From: a virus
IMG/VR virus record: IMGVR_UViG_3300021964_000422
Span: 1 to 27,108 of that record
Reading direction: 5' to 3' (one strand)
DNA length: 27,108 nt
The translations under genes and the position numbers were made by a program. Below, piece by piece: positions 5,359-13,602 of this stretch. Each line of letters begins with the position of its first letter. Position 1 is the first letter of the stretch. The notes under the pieces were generated by a model. That model saw only the letters and a program-made list of their open reading frames with translations. It searched no databases and was not told the DNA's origin.

Positions 5359-6014
5359 TGGCAATAACACATTCAGCATTTTTAACACAAGTAAGAAATT
5401 ATACAGAAGTAGGAAATACAGTTTTAACTGATCAAATTATTCAAGATTTTATAAGAAACATTGAACTCGATGTTGCAGGAAAAGTTGATTATGATGATTT
5501 AAGAAAATATGCAACATCTACATTCACAAGTGGCAATAGATACGTAACTTTACCCGCTGATTTAACTATTATAAGATCTGTTCAAGTGATTAATGGCTCA
5601 ACAAGAACTTTTTTAGAGAAAAGAGATACAAGTTTTATTTCTGAATACAATAATAATGCTGCAACAGGTCTTCCTAAATATTGGGCTAATTGGAACGATA
5701 ATACTATTTTAGTAGCTCCTATACCTAATTCTGCATACACTGTACAAATTAATTATATTACAGATCCACCAGAATTTACATCAACTAACAATACATTTTT
5801 ATCTACTTATCAAGAATCAATGTTATTACATGGTGTGTTAACTGAAGCTTTTTCTTATTTAAAAGGCCCCATGGATATGTACAACTTGTACAAAACAAAG
5901 TATGATGAAGAAGTACAGAATTTTGCTCTTCAACAAATGGGGAGAAGAAGACGTGCAGAATATGATGATGGGGTACCAAGAATTAAAATACCTTCACCAT
6001 CACCAAATACGTAA
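5358..6014 (+). CDS. Phage adaptor / tail connector protein
   Basis: This 218-residue protein has the helix-strand-helix plan of phage adaptor proteins, similar to the SU10-type adaptor family. The N-terminal helices contain TDQIIQDFIRNIELDVAGKV (about 24-43). A strand region carries RYVTLPADLTIIRSVQV, a middle block has GLPKYWANWNDNTILVAPIP, and the helical end contains YKTKYDEEVQNFALQQMGRRRR. Such proteins assemble as a ring between portal or gp4 and the tail. It overlaps the previous stop by one base (TAATG). The Pro-rich end PRIKIPSPSPNT is typical of an extended C-terminal arm. The family call rests on pattern memory. Confidence 0.65.
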   Translation: MAITHSAFLTQVRNYTEVGNTVLTDQIIQDFIRNIELDVAGKVDYDDLRKYATSTFTSGNRYVTLPADLTIIRSVQVINGSTRTFLEKRDTSFISEYNNNAATGLPKYWANWNDNTILVAPIPNSAYTVQINYITDPPEFTSTNNTFLSTYQESMLLHGVLTEAFSYLKGPMDMYNLYKTKYDEEVQNFALQQMGRRRRAEYDDGVPRIKIPSPSPNT

Positions 6015-6032
6015 TTTTAAAGGAGAACAATT

Positions 6033-6482
6033 ATGGCTATTACAACTAATGCAATTTGCAATTCATTCAAAAAGCAATTGTTAGGTGGTGAGCATGATTT
6101 TGATTCAGCTGGAGGCGATACATTCAAATTAGCAATGTTTACTTCTAATGCTGTATTAGGTGCATCAACAACTAACTACGCAGCAACAAACGAAGTATCT
6201 TCACCAGCAGGTTACACTGCAGGTGGTAAAGCTTTAGTAAACCAAGGTGTTAAAGTTTCATCAGGAGTCGCTATTACTGACTTTTCTGATTTATCTTTTA
6301 CTGGTGTAACACTAACAGCAAGAGGTGCTTTAATTTACAATACAACAACTGATGGTGGTACAGGTACTACTGAAGCAGTTGCTGTGTTAGATTTCGGTGG
6401 AGACAAGACTGCAACTTCTGGAACATTTACAATCCAGTTCCCTGCATTCACAACTTCTGCTGCAATTTTAAGAATTGCATAA
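6033..6482 (+). CDS. Virion/tail structural protein
   Basis: The 149-residue protein is Thr-, Ala- and Gly-rich and beta-predicted. Its opening SFKKQLLGGEHDFDSAGGDTFK and the KLAMFTSNA strand are recognisable from small structural proteins of marine phages. It has no enzymatic motif, Cys-pair or membrane segment apart from a single Cys near the N-terminus. It has a strong Shine-Dalgarno AAAGGAG before ATG 6033, unlike the auxiliary genes, so high expression is likely. It sits between connector and fibre genes, which fits a tail tube, tail tip or fibre-attachment role, not resolved here. Confidence 0.6.
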   Translation: MAITTNAICNSFKKQLLGGEHDFDSAGGDTFKLAMFTSNAVLGASTTNYAATNEVSSPAGYTAGGKALVNQGVKVSSGVAITDFSDLSFTGVTLTARGALIYNTTTDGGTGTTEAVAVLDFGGDKTATSGTFTIQFPAFTTSAAILRIA

Positions 6483-6500
6483 TTAAGGAAATAAAATGAT

Positions 6501-7490
6501 ATGGCTACTGGGTGGGGTAATAAAACATGGGGAGCATCAGAATGGGGAGACCTATCTGACGAAACCGTCTCAGTCAGTGGCATATCAGCAACTACATCTA
6601 TAGGAACATCTTCAACTCAAGCTAACGCTGACGTTGATGTAACTGGTTCACAACTCACATCTACAAACGCAGAAGCTGTTGCAGGTGCATCAGCTAATGT
6701 ATCACTCACAGGCATTCAAGCAAACCTTTCTATAGGAGAAGAAGATATTGCTAGAGGTATTCAACAGAACGTTACCGGTTCACAATTAACTACAACACCA
6801 GGTGCTGTCACTATTGATGAACAGTTTTTAATAGGTGCCGGTTGGGGAAGGGATACTTATGGAAATTTAGGTTGGGGTGTTAATTATTCAGTAATTCCTG
6901 CTGAAGGAGTTGGTATTCAATTAACTTCATCTTTAGGAGATGAAAGTGCATTTACTGATGTGACTATAGATGTAACTGGTTCTGAACTGACAACTACTTT
7001 TGCAAGTCCTGCAATTTCTATTCAAATTGATCAAGACATATTTGTATTAGCAGCCGCAGATCAATTAGATGGATCTGTTGGTTCATTAACATTCCAAGCT
7101 GATGCGAATGTAAATGTTACTGGAACACAAGCAACACTATCACAAGGCACAGCTGAAGCAGGGCTACTATTAGAAGTCCCAGTAACCGGTATTGAACTAA
7201 CATCAACAATAGGCACAATTGCTCTAGAGCAGTCTACAAACGAACCTGCTACAGGACAAGAATTAACTTTATCATTAGGCACAGCTGAAGAAATCCCTGA
7301 ACAAATAGTGGGTGTTTCTGGTATAGAATTGACAGGTTCTGTAGGTTCAGTTACAGTTACTGGTATAGCTAATATACAAGTTACTGGTATTTCAGCTTCA
7401 CTTTCTTTAGATTTCGTAGAGGTAACTGCGTGGGAAGAAATTGATCCTGGAGTAAACAATGTATGGACAGAGGTTGATTTAGCTGCATGA
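6501..7490 (+). CDS. Repeat-rich tail/fibre structural protein
   Basis: This 329-residue protein is built largely from degenerate repeats with the core V-(S/T)-G-x-x-(L/A)-(T/N)-x-x-x-G. Examples are VTGSQLTST, LTGIQANLSIG, VTGSELTTT, VTGTQATLSQG, VTGIELTSTIG, VSGIELTGSVG and VTGISASLSLD, spread over about residues 24-310. The N-terminus has Trp-Gly turns (GWGNKTWGASEWGD), repeated once near 113-125. The C-terminus ends in a Trp-containing EIDPGVNNVWTEVDL segment. This is typical of a beta-solenoid or stacked beta-sandwich virion protein. AAGG before the start gives a modest ribosome site; ATG 6501 is used, with another out-of-frame ATG six bases earlier. No enzyme motif is seen. Confidence 0.65.
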   Translation: MATGWGNKTWGASEWGDLSDETVSVSGISATTSIGTSSTQANADVDVTGSQLTSTNAEAVAGASANVSLTGIQANLSIGEEDIARGIQQNVTGSQLTTTPGAVTIDEQFLIGAGWGRDTYGNLGWGVNYSVIPAEGVGIQLTSSLGDESAFTDVTIDVTGSELTTTFASPAISIQIDQDIFVLAAADQLDGSVGSLTFQADANVNVTGTQATLSQGTAEAGLLLEVPVTGIELTSTIGTIALEQSTNEPATGQELTLSLGTAEEIPEQIVGVSGIELTGSVGSVTVTGIANIQVTGISASLSLDFVEVTAWEEIDPGVNNVWTEVDLAA

Positions 7491-7527
7491 TTAAGGTAAT
7501 ATTATAATTATTTAGGAGACAAAATTT

Positions 7528-8703
7528 ATGGCATCTAGTTATTCTACAGATCTAAAACTTGAACTAATGGTTACTGGCGAAAACGCTGGTACATGGGGTG
7601 ATAAAACAAATACAAATTTAAATTTAGTACAACAAGCAATTGCTGGTTTTGAATCAATTGCATTATCAGATGGTGGTACGGTTGCTCTTGCAATGTCTGA
7701 TGCTGCATTATCAAATGCAAGAAATATGGTTCTTAAATTCACTGGAACTTTAACAACTGCATCTACTGTAACTATTCCAGATGGAATTGAAAAATTTTAC
7801 ATTATTGATTTATCTGCTGTAACAGGTGTAACAAATCTTACAGTTAAAACTGCAACTGGAAGTGGTTTCACTGCAGGCGAAGCTGCAATCGTTGCTGCTT
7901 ATTCTGATGGAACTAATTTAAATGAAATAGCATTAAATACTTTAGGTGGAACAATTGCAACTGCTCAAATAGATGACAACTCAATTACAAGTGCAAAAAT
8001 TTCTGCAAACCAAGTTACAACTGCAAAGATAGCTGACAATTCAGTTACAACTGCAAAGATTTCAGATTTACAAATTACAACTGCAAAAATTGCTAATGAT
8101 GCTGTTGGTCCAGATCAACTTTCAAATACTGCAGTAACTGCAGGATCATATACAACGGCTAACATTACTGTAGATGCTCAAGGAAGAATCACAGCTGCAG
8201 CAAGTGGTGCAGGTGGGGATGGAGCTTATTTTACAAGAATTTTAGCATATGGACCATCTTCTGGAAATTTTACAACTCCAGCAAATGCCACTCATTTTTA
8301 CGGTTATGCCGTTGGAGGTGGTGGAGGAAATAGACCAGGTGCACCTTCAGGAGGAAATGGCGGGGGAGGTTTCTTTTCTGGCCCTATCGGTGCTTCAACC
8401 ACTTACTCTTATTCAGTTGGTGGTGGAGGTACTCCTGCACCCCCTTCACCTCCTGCAAGAGGAGGTAATGGAGGCGCATCATCGGTTACAGATCCTGCTG
8501 GCCCTACGACTATATTAGTAGCAAATGGTGGTAATGGTTCAGGACCTTTTACAACTGCTGGAAATCCTGGAAACGAGCCTGGAGCGGATTATGCTTTATA
8601 TAACCCGGCTAGACGTCCTTTTGGTCATACAATGTTTGGAGAAACTGCCGGAGTCACTTCTGCACCAGGTGCAGTATTCTTTTGGGATGACGGAGGAAGT
8701 TAA
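7528..8703 (+). CDS. Tail fibre with decapeptide repeats and glycine-rich tip
   Basis: The 391-residue protein has three visible parts. Residues 1-140 form an N-terminal attachment-like domain (SYSTDLKLELMVTGENAGTW). Residues 150-200 hold five ten-residue repeats of the type xNSITTAKIA, likely forming a trimeric shaft. Residues 230-391 form a Gly-rich tip with GGGGG, GGNGGGG, VGGGG and RGGNGG loops, as in phage receptor-binding domains built on polyglycine helices. It has a Shine-Dalgarno AGGAG before ATG 7528. It very probably recognises the host surface. The gene after it ends in an LQIP motif seen in fibre-associated proteins. Confidence 0.75.
   Translation: MASSYSTDLKLELMVTGENAGTWGDKTNTNLNLVQQAIAGFESIALSDGGTVALAMSDAALSNARNMVLKFTGTLTTASTVTIPDGIEKFYIIDLSAVTGVTNLTVKTATGSGFTAGEAAIVAAYSDGTNLNEIALNTLGGTIATAQIDDNSITSAKISANQVTTAKIADNSVTTAKISDLQITTAKIANDAVGPDQLSNTAVTAGSYTTANITVDAQGRITAAASGAGGDGAYFTRILAYGPSSGNFTTPANATHFYGYAVGGGGGNRPGAPSGGNGGGGFFSGPIGASTTYSYSVGGGGTPAPPSPPARGGNGGASSVTDPAGPTTILVANGGNGSGPFTTAGNPGNEPGADYALYNPARRPFGHTMFGETAGVTSAPGAVFFWDDGGS
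7975..8127 (+). repeat. Tandem 30-bp repeats encoding fibre shaft
   Basis: Five consecutive imperfect 30-base units encode the decapeptides DNSITSAKIS, ANQVTTAKIA, DNSVTTAKIS, DLQITTAKIA and a degenerate NDAVGPDQLS. The DNA copies share segments such as ACAACTGCAAA. They are coding repeats of the fibre and could expand or contract by recombination, changing shaft length. Confidence 0.7.
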
Positions 8704-8705
8704 AA

Positions 8706-9137
8706 ATGGCATATGTATTAGTTGAAAATGGAGAAACTTATAGAATAGCAGAAAATGATGCTGATAAAAATCAATTAAATGTATCTGCAGCAGGTGAATT
8801 TAAAATAATAAGTGATTCAGATTTTTTAAAATTAAAAAAAACTCAAGCAAATTGTGTTATTGATGATAACAACCAAGTTATTATTCAGGAACAACCAGAA
8901 ACAATACAAAACTCTGAAGAGTTAAATGAATATATTCAAAACGTAATGACAAAACTTAGTCATTTTTTTGGTCCCGAATCAAATCACTCAAAACCAATTT
9001 ATAATCAATGTCAAAACTATTATAATTATTTATCTTCGTTTGACACTTCAACAGTTACCTTTCCCTTAAATAAATCTTGGGAAGAGTATTGTGAGGAAAA
9101 TTCTATATTTTATTTACATCCTTTACAAATTCCATAA
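8706..9137 (+). CDS. Fibre-associated protein with C-terminal LQIP motif
   Basis: The 143-residue protein begins two bases after the glycine-tipped fibre gene. Residues 1-20 look like a small beta-strand start (AYVLVENGETYRI). A helical, acidic region follows at about 60-110, and the end is FPLNKSWEEYCEENSIFYLHPLQIP-like, with hydrophobic Leu-His-Pro-Leu-Gln-Ile-Pro as the last residues. I associate terminal LQIP motifs with small proteins following variable fibre genes in marine phages. A fibre chaperone or fibre-tip partner is a reasonable inference. No enzymatic motif is visible, and there is no strong ribosome site. Confidence 0.55.
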   Translation: MAYVLVENGETYRIAENDADKNQLNVSAAGEFKIISDSDFLKLKKTQANCVIDDNNQVIIQEQPETIQNSEELNEYIQNVMTKLSHFFGPESNHSKPIYNQCQNYYNYLSSFDTSTVTFPLNKSWEEYCEENSIFYLHPLQIP

Positions 9138-9155
9138 AAAATTATATACAAAATA

Positions 9156-9899
9156 ATGTTTGAAAACATTATAACTTTTGAAGCTGCAGATGAATTTATA
9201 GAAAATAATCAGGACAATTTACCCATTCCTGCAAAAATTAATATGCCAGAATGGTATAAAAAATTAGAAAGTTCAATACAATTAAAAACTGTAAAAGGTT
9301 GTATTCCTTTTTTGGATACTTTAAGTACAGGATATATTTTAAAAATGCCTTTAGATTATCATGTAGAACATAATATTGAAGATGAAGGTAAACGTGGTAC
9401 AGGATCAGCTAGTAGTCAAGAAGCTATTAATAAACTTTCAGAAAAAATAAATTTAAATTATGCTAAAAAATTAGAAATTCATCCTCCAAGACAATTAAGA
9501 GGAAGTCCTCACTTAGAAAAAAATAAAAATTTAGCCATTCATAAAATTTTAAATCCTTGGATAATTAAAACACCTCCAGGGTATTCTACTCTTTTTGTTC
9601 CCCCTCTAAATAATACTGATGATAGGTTTTCAATAATTCCAGGAATAGTAGATACTGATACATTTAATGTTGAAATAAATTTTCCAATTGTTTTTAATGG
9701 AGACAAATACCCTACTTTAATAACTACTCTAAAAAGAGGAACACCTTACGTTCAGTTAATTCCTTTTAAAAGAGAAAAATGGAAAATGAAAGTAAAAAAA
9801 TTAGATGAGCAAAAATTTACAAAAGATAAATTTTTTATGCAAAAATTTATTATTAATAATTACAAAAAAAAATATTGGAATAAAAAATCTTTTAAATGA
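9156..9899 (+). CDS. Conserved phage auxiliary protein, function unknown (possibly DUF6065-like)
   Basis: This 247-residue protein has a distinctive layout. LPIPAKINMPEWYKKL is at about 22-37, the block VKGCIPFLDTLSTGYILKMP at 46-65, then NPWIIKTPPGYSTLFVPPLN and GIVDTDTFNVEINFPIVF, and late GTPYVQLIPFKREKW. I know this arrangement from T4-like cyanophage and marine phage proteins next to 2OG-Fe(II) oxygenases. I connect it tentatively with DUF6065, a name to be verified. The all-beta C-terminal part could bind a small molecule or sugar, which is not proven. It is A+T-rich, lacks a Shine-Dalgarno, and overlaps the following dioxygenase gene by four bases (ATGA). Confidence 0.65.
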   Translation: MFENIITFEAADEFIENNQDNLPIPAKINMPEWYKKLESSIQLKTVKGCIPFLDTLSTGYILKMPLDYHVEHNIEDEGKRGTGSASSQEAINKLSEKINLNYAKKLEIHPPRQLRGSPHLEKNKNLAIHKILNPWIIKTPPGYSTLFVPPLNNTDDRFSIIPGIVDTDTFNVEINFPIVFNGDKYPTLITTLKRGTPYVQLIPFKREKWKMKVKKLDEQKFTKDKFFMQKFIINNYKKKYWNKKSFK

Positions 9900-10483
9900 G
9901 TTTTGATTTACATAATTATATCTTTATTAAAGATAATGCAATGCCTGAAGAAGTTGTAAAAAAATTTTTAAAATTTTGTAAATTTGATTTAAATTTAACT
10001 CCAGGTGCTTTAGTAGGTAAAAAGAATTCCTGGAAAGATAATACTGTCAACAAAAATGTTAGAGACGTAAAAACCCACATTTTAAAAAATTTAGGCACTA
10101 AAAGCCTAACAGAAGTGCATTGGGCAAATTATTTATCTTTTGTTTTTACAAATGGAATAAAAGACTATCTAAAAATACATTCTATAGATGGACCTTTTAG
10201 ATTAATGGATATTCAAATTTTGAAATATCAAAAAGGTGGTCACTACATGTTTCATGTAGATCATGGTACAGCGATATCCAGAACTTTTAGCTGTATTTTT
10301 TTGGTAAATGAAAATTATGAAGGTGGTGATTTAATTTTTAAGTATCCAGGATCCAATCAAACAAGTACAGTAGAAAAAAAACAAAACAGGCTAATAGTTT
10401 GGCCGAGTAATTTTTTGTTTCCTCATATGGTAACTCCTGTTATAGAAGGAGAAAGGTATTCAGTAGTAGCATGGGCATTATAA
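9896..10483 (+). CDS. 2OG-Fe(II) dioxygenase, prolyl-4-hydroxylase-like
   Basis: The 195-residue protein has all catalytic residues of the P4H-type fold. H120-V-D122 lies in KGGHYMFHVDHG, the Gly-Gly-Asp turn at 143-145 in NYEGGDLIF, distal H177 in FPHMVTPV, and R187 in GERYSVVAW. The N-terminal half is a helical cap. These enzymes hydroxylate residues in peptides, commonly proline or lysine, using 2OG and O2. It lies in an A+T-rich island with no Shine-Dalgarno, overlapping genes on both sides, between the fibre gene and the large tail protein. A virion or host surface protein substrate is a reasonable guess but not shown. Confidence 0.88.
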   Translation: MSFDLHNYIFIKDNAMPEEVVKKFLKFCKFDLNLTPGALVGKKNSWKDNTVNKNVRDVKTHILKNLGTKSLTEVHWANYLSFVFTNGIKDYLKIHSIDGPFRLMDIQILKYQKGGHYMFHVDHGTAISRTFSCIFLVNENYEGGDLIFKYPGSNQTSTVEKKQNRLIVWPSNFLFPHMVTPVIEGERYSVVAWAL

Positions 10484-11019
10484 GAAAAGATTTTAAATAT
10501 AAAGTAATTAAAAATTTTTTATCAAAAGATGAAGTAGATTTACTGTCTTTATATTGTGAAATAAAACATAGAACTAATTTTAAAGAATTTGATTTTTTAC
10601 AAACTGGTGTAGGGGACAGTTTTTTTTATGCTGATCCCGTTATGGAATCTTTAATGTTAATAAAAAAAGAAATTATGGAAAAGGAAACTGGTAAAAAATT
10701 ATTACCAACTTATGCATTTTGGAGAGTGTATACCAAGTATAGTGATTTAAAAAAACACAGTGATAGACCTTCTTGTGAAATTAGTGTAACAGTAAATATA
10801 AATGGAGATAAAACACCTTGGCCTATTTTTATGGATGGAACACCTGTACATCTTGAAAGCGGAGATGGAGTTGTTTATTTAGGTTGTGAACTTGAACATT
10901 GGAGAGAAGAATTTAAAGGCGATCATCAATTTCAATGTTTTTTGCATTATGTAGATGCTGAAGGTGAAAATAAAAATTGTTACATGGATCAAAGACCTTA
11001 TTGGGGGACTCAAAAATGA
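10471..11019 (+). CDS. 2OG-Fe(II) oxygenase-like protein, variant active site
   Basis: In this 182-residue protein, H96-S-D98 in KKHSDRPSCEISVTVNI and distal H143 in CELEHWREEF give the metal triad. The strand that normally carries the 2OG-binding arginine reads DHQFQCFLHYVD, with Gln153 or Gln155 and no arginine at the expected position. The enzyme may bind 2OG in another way (R145 is near), use another cosubstrate, or act as a non-catalytic partner of the dioxygenase just upstream. The end contains DQRPYWG. The gene overlaps the preceding one by 13 bases, has no Shine-Dalgarno, and is very A+T-rich (11 G/C in bases 10501-10560). Confidence 0.75.
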   Translation: MGIIRKDFKYKVIKNFLSKDEVDLLSLYCEIKHRTNFKEFDFLQTGVGDSFFYADPVMESLMLIKKEIMEKETGKKLLPTYAFWRVYTKYSDLKKHSDRPSCEISVTVNINGDKTPWPIFMDGTPVHLESGDGVVYLGCELEHWREEFKGDHQFQCFLHYVDAEGENKNCYMDQRPYWGTQK

Positions 11020-11249
11020 TAATAAGACAAAAAAAAGATGCAACAGCTGAAATATTATTTTCAGAAGAAGAAATTAAAATATTAATTAAACATAAAAAAC
11101 TTGAACTATCACAAGAATTTTTAAAACATTTCATGAATTTATTTATGAGAGTATTTGTTGATTTTCAAAAAAAAATGGACGAAGAGCATAAAAATTTAAT
11201 GTCTAATGTGGGTGATGAAATTAAAGTAAAAAAGCCTAAAGAGGACTAG
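11016..11249 (+). CDS. Small charged helical protein (77 residues)
   Basis: ATG at 11016 overlaps the stop of the preceding gene (ATGA). The protein is strongly charged and helical: EEEIKILIKHKKLELSQ and FLKHFMNLFMRVFVDF form an amphipathic helix at about 20-55, followed by a Lys/Glu tail. No signal peptide or domain is recognised. The arrangement suggests it belongs to the same small auxiliary operon as the two dioxygenase-fold genes. Residues 40-52 are hydrophobic enough for surface association but not for a full membrane helix. An in-frame TTG at 10977 would extend it, but it lies inside the previous gene and is not preferred. Confidence 0.55.
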   Translation: MIIRQKKDATAEILFSEEEIKILIKHKKLELSQEFLKHFMNLFMRVFVDFQKKMDEEHKNLMSNVGDEIKVKKPKED

Positions 11250-11284
11250 GTTTAACTAAAGCACTATTTAAGGTATAATAGCAT

Positions 11285-13435
11285 ATGCCTTTAACAAATG
11301 TACAAATAGCACCCGGATTTAATAAACAAGTCACATCAGTAGGAGCAGAAGGCCAATGGACTGATGGAGATTTTGTTAGATTTAGATATGGATTACCAGA
11401 AAAAATAGGTGGTTGGAGTCAAATTATAAGTAAAACTGTAGTAGGAGCTGTAAGAGAACAGCTTGTTTGGGCTGATTTAGATGGTAGAAAATATGCAGCA
11501 CTAGGAACTAATAAGGGTTTATTCATTTATTATGAAGGAGCTTTTTACGATATTACCCCTTTAGATACTGCTATTACAGGAATTACTTTTGACACAACAA
11601 ATACTTCAGCAACTGTTACTGTAAATAAAATTTCACATGGTTTGGTCGCAGGAGATTTATTCAAATTTACTTCAGTAACTCCTCCGGTAGGCGCAGGTTT
11701 TGTTGCTGCTGATTTTGAAACAAACACCTTTCAAGTTGTTACTGCTACAATAGACACTTTTACAATCACCATGGCAAGTGCAGCCACAGCCACTACCTCT
11801 GCGAGTGGTGCAGCTACTATTAATCCATATGTAAAAGTAGGACCTTTAAACCAAAGCTCAGGATTTGGTTGGGGAACATCTTCATGGGGTGGAGCTACTG
11901 GGGTTGTAAGCACTTTAAATGGAGCTTTATTAGACGATACCAACGGTACTGGAGGTGTGGGAACTTCAATAACACTTTCTTCAGTAACAGGATTTCCAAC
12001 ATCGGGTACAATAAAAGTTGGAGCTGAATTTATTTCATACACAGGAATATCGGGCAATAATTTAACAAATATTACAAGAGATGTAGCAGGTACACGATCT
12101 GCTCATGCAGATGGATCTTCTGTCGAAGTTTACACAGGTTGGGGTTCAGCATCTATCACAAGTTCAGTAATTCTTGATCCTGCTTCATGGTCTTTAGATC
12201 ATTTTGGACAAAAACTTATTGCAACAATTAAAAATGGAAAAACATTTGAATGGAATACATTAGGAGCTAACCCTACGGCACTTACTACAAGAGCTACTGC
12301 TGTAACCAATGCTCCAACAAAATCGGTCATGTCTATCGTATCTGAAAGAGATAGACATTTAATTATTCTTGGAACAGAAACTACCATTGGTTCAGCAGGG
12401 ACTCAAGATAAAATGTTTATTAGATTTTCTGATCAAGAGGACATAAATGATTATACTCCTACATCAATAAATACAGCAGGAACATTTAGGTTAGATTCCG
12501 GTGTTAAAATTGTAGGTGCAGCAAAAGCAAAAGACTACATATTAATATTAACTGACACTTCTGCATATGTAATGCAATTTGTTGGACCCCCTTTCACTTT
12601 TTCAATTAGACAAGTAGGAAGCAATTGTGGTTTGATTGGACAACATGCATTAAAATATGTTAATGGAAAAGTTTTTTGGATGGGTCAAGCAGGAGGGTTT
12701 TTTGTATTTGATGGTACTGTTAAATCATTGCCGTGTTTAGTAGAAGATTTTGTATTTACAAATAAAGGAAATAATTTAGGAATAAATTACACTGGAGGGG
12801 AGCAAGTGTATTCCGGATTAAATCATTTGTATGAAGAAATTAGTTGGTTTTATCCTAAAAACGGTTCTTCCAACGTAGATAGAGTTGTAACATATAATTA
12901 TACAGAAAATGTATGGACAACAGGATCATTAGCCAGAACATCTTGGCATGATTCGACATTGTATGACAATCCATACGCAACACAGTTCAACGGATCAGGG
13001 ACACCTACTTTCCCGACAATACAAGGTGTAACTAATATAAATGGTGCAAGCACCTATTACGCTCATGAAGTTGGTAATAATGAAGTAGACTCTGCAGGTA
13101 ACAAAACAGCAATTTCGGCATTTATACAATCTGGAGATTTTGATCTAGCTGTACAAGGTGACGGTCAAATGTTTATGTCTATGAGAAGGTTTGTACCTGA
13201 TTTTAAATTATTAACTGGTAATGCTCAAATTACAATTAATTTGAGAGATTACCCAACAGATGCTGCAGCATCGTCTCCTTTAGGACCATTTACAATCACA
13301 AGTTCTACAGATAAAGTAGATACCCGTGCAAGATCTAGATTTGCTAGTTTAAAAATTGCTAATACTTCAACAGATCAAAATTGGAGATTTGGAACGTTTA
13401 GAGCAGATATTCAACCAGACGGTATGAGGGGATAA
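11285..13435 (+). CDS. Large tail hub / virion structural protein (possibly P22 gp10-like)
   Basis: The 716-residue protein opens with LTNVQIAPGFNKQVTSVG and FVRFRYGLPEKIGGWS, and has repeated WADLDGRKYAALG and KGLFIYY strands suggestive of a beta-propeller core. Residues about 100-180 form a Ser/Thr/Ala-rich inserted beta module. Residues 229-285 form a second one with GTIKVGAEFISYTGISG and RDVAGTRSAHADGS, a motif I know from phage tail proteins. The C-terminal half again has propeller-like strands (VFWMGQAGGFFVFDG). With short-tailed phage connectors upstream, a P22 gp10-like tail nozzle is a good guess, but similarity to gp10 itself was not tested. The start has only a weak ribosome site. 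Confidence 0.6.
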   Translation: MPLTNVQIAPGFNKQVTSVGAEGQWTDGDFVRFRYGLPEKIGGWSQIISKTVVGAVREQLVWADLDGRKYAALGTNKGLFIYYEGAFYDITPLDTAITGITFDTTNTSATVTVNKISHGLVAGDLFKFTSVTPPVGAGFVAADFETNTFQVVTATIDTFTITMASAATATTSASGAATINPYVKVGPLNQSSGFGWGTSSWGGATGVVSTLNGALLDDTNGTGGVGTSITLSSVTGFPTSGTIKVGAEFISYTGISGNNLTNITRDVAGTRSAHADGSSVEVYTGWGSASITSSVILDPASWSLDHFGQKLIATIKNGKTFEWNTLGANPTALTTRATAVTNAPTKSVMSIVSERDRHLIILGTETTIGSAGTQDKMFIRFSDQEDINDYTPTSINTAGTFRLDSGVKIVGAAKAKDYILILTDTSAYVMQFVGPPFTFSIRQVGSNCGLIGQHALKYVNGKVFWMGQAGGFFVFDGTVKSLPCLVEDFVFTNKGNNLGINYTGGEQVYSGLNHLYEEISWFYPKNGSSNVDRVVTYNYTENVWTTGSLARTSWHDSTLYDNPYATQFNGSGTPTFPTIQGVTNINGASTYYAHEVGNNEVDSAGNKTAISAFIQSGDFDLAVQGDGQMFMSMRRFVPDFKLLTGNAQITINLRDYPTDAAASSPLGPFTITSSTDKVDTRARSRFASLKIANTSTDQNWRFGTFRADIQPDGMRG

Positions 13436-13602
13436 TGGCTAAAGTAGATATTAATATACCAGAACCAACACCAACATACACTGAGGAAAACCAAAGACAG
13501 ATATCTCAGTCATTAAGAACGTTGAAAGATAAATTAAATACTTCTTTTCAAGAAGAATTAAAACAAGAAGTCGAAAGAGTTTCTTGGTATACAATGAGGT
13601 AA
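13435..13602 (+). CDS. Small coiled-coil protein (55 residues)
   Basis: ATG at 13435 overlaps the stop of the large tail gene by one base (TAATG), and the frame ends at TAA 13600-13602, one base before the next ATG. The protein opens MAKVDINIPEPTP and continues with QRQISQSLRTLKDKL and SFQEELKQEVERVSWYTMR, a single amphipathic or coiled-coil helix. I recall this opening from small proteins of marine phages placed directly after the large tail protein. A small tail-assembly or trimerisation factor is possible. It is too short for a family call, but the tight coupling to both neighbours strongly supports it as real. Confidence 0.7.
   Translation: MAKVDINIPEPTPTYTEENQRQISQSLRTLKDKLNTSFQEELKQEVERVSWYTMR

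Noticed and set aside
7061-7459. 132-codon minus-strand frame opposite the repeat-rich virion protein
   Set aside because: It mirrors the repeats of the + strand gene and has no start signals; no minus-strand gene is convincing anywhere in the window.
7501-7508. TATAAT in the 37-base gap before the fibre gene (7503-7508)
   Set aside because: No -35-like sequence lies at 15-19 bases upstream and there is no TG extension. TTGATT at 7474-7479 is 23 bases away, too far.
8249-8725. Two + strand frames of 89 and 66 codons overlapping the glycine-rich fibre tip
   Set aside because: They are shifted readings of Gly-rich codons giving Leu/Val/Glu-rich sequences; no ribosome sites or motifs.
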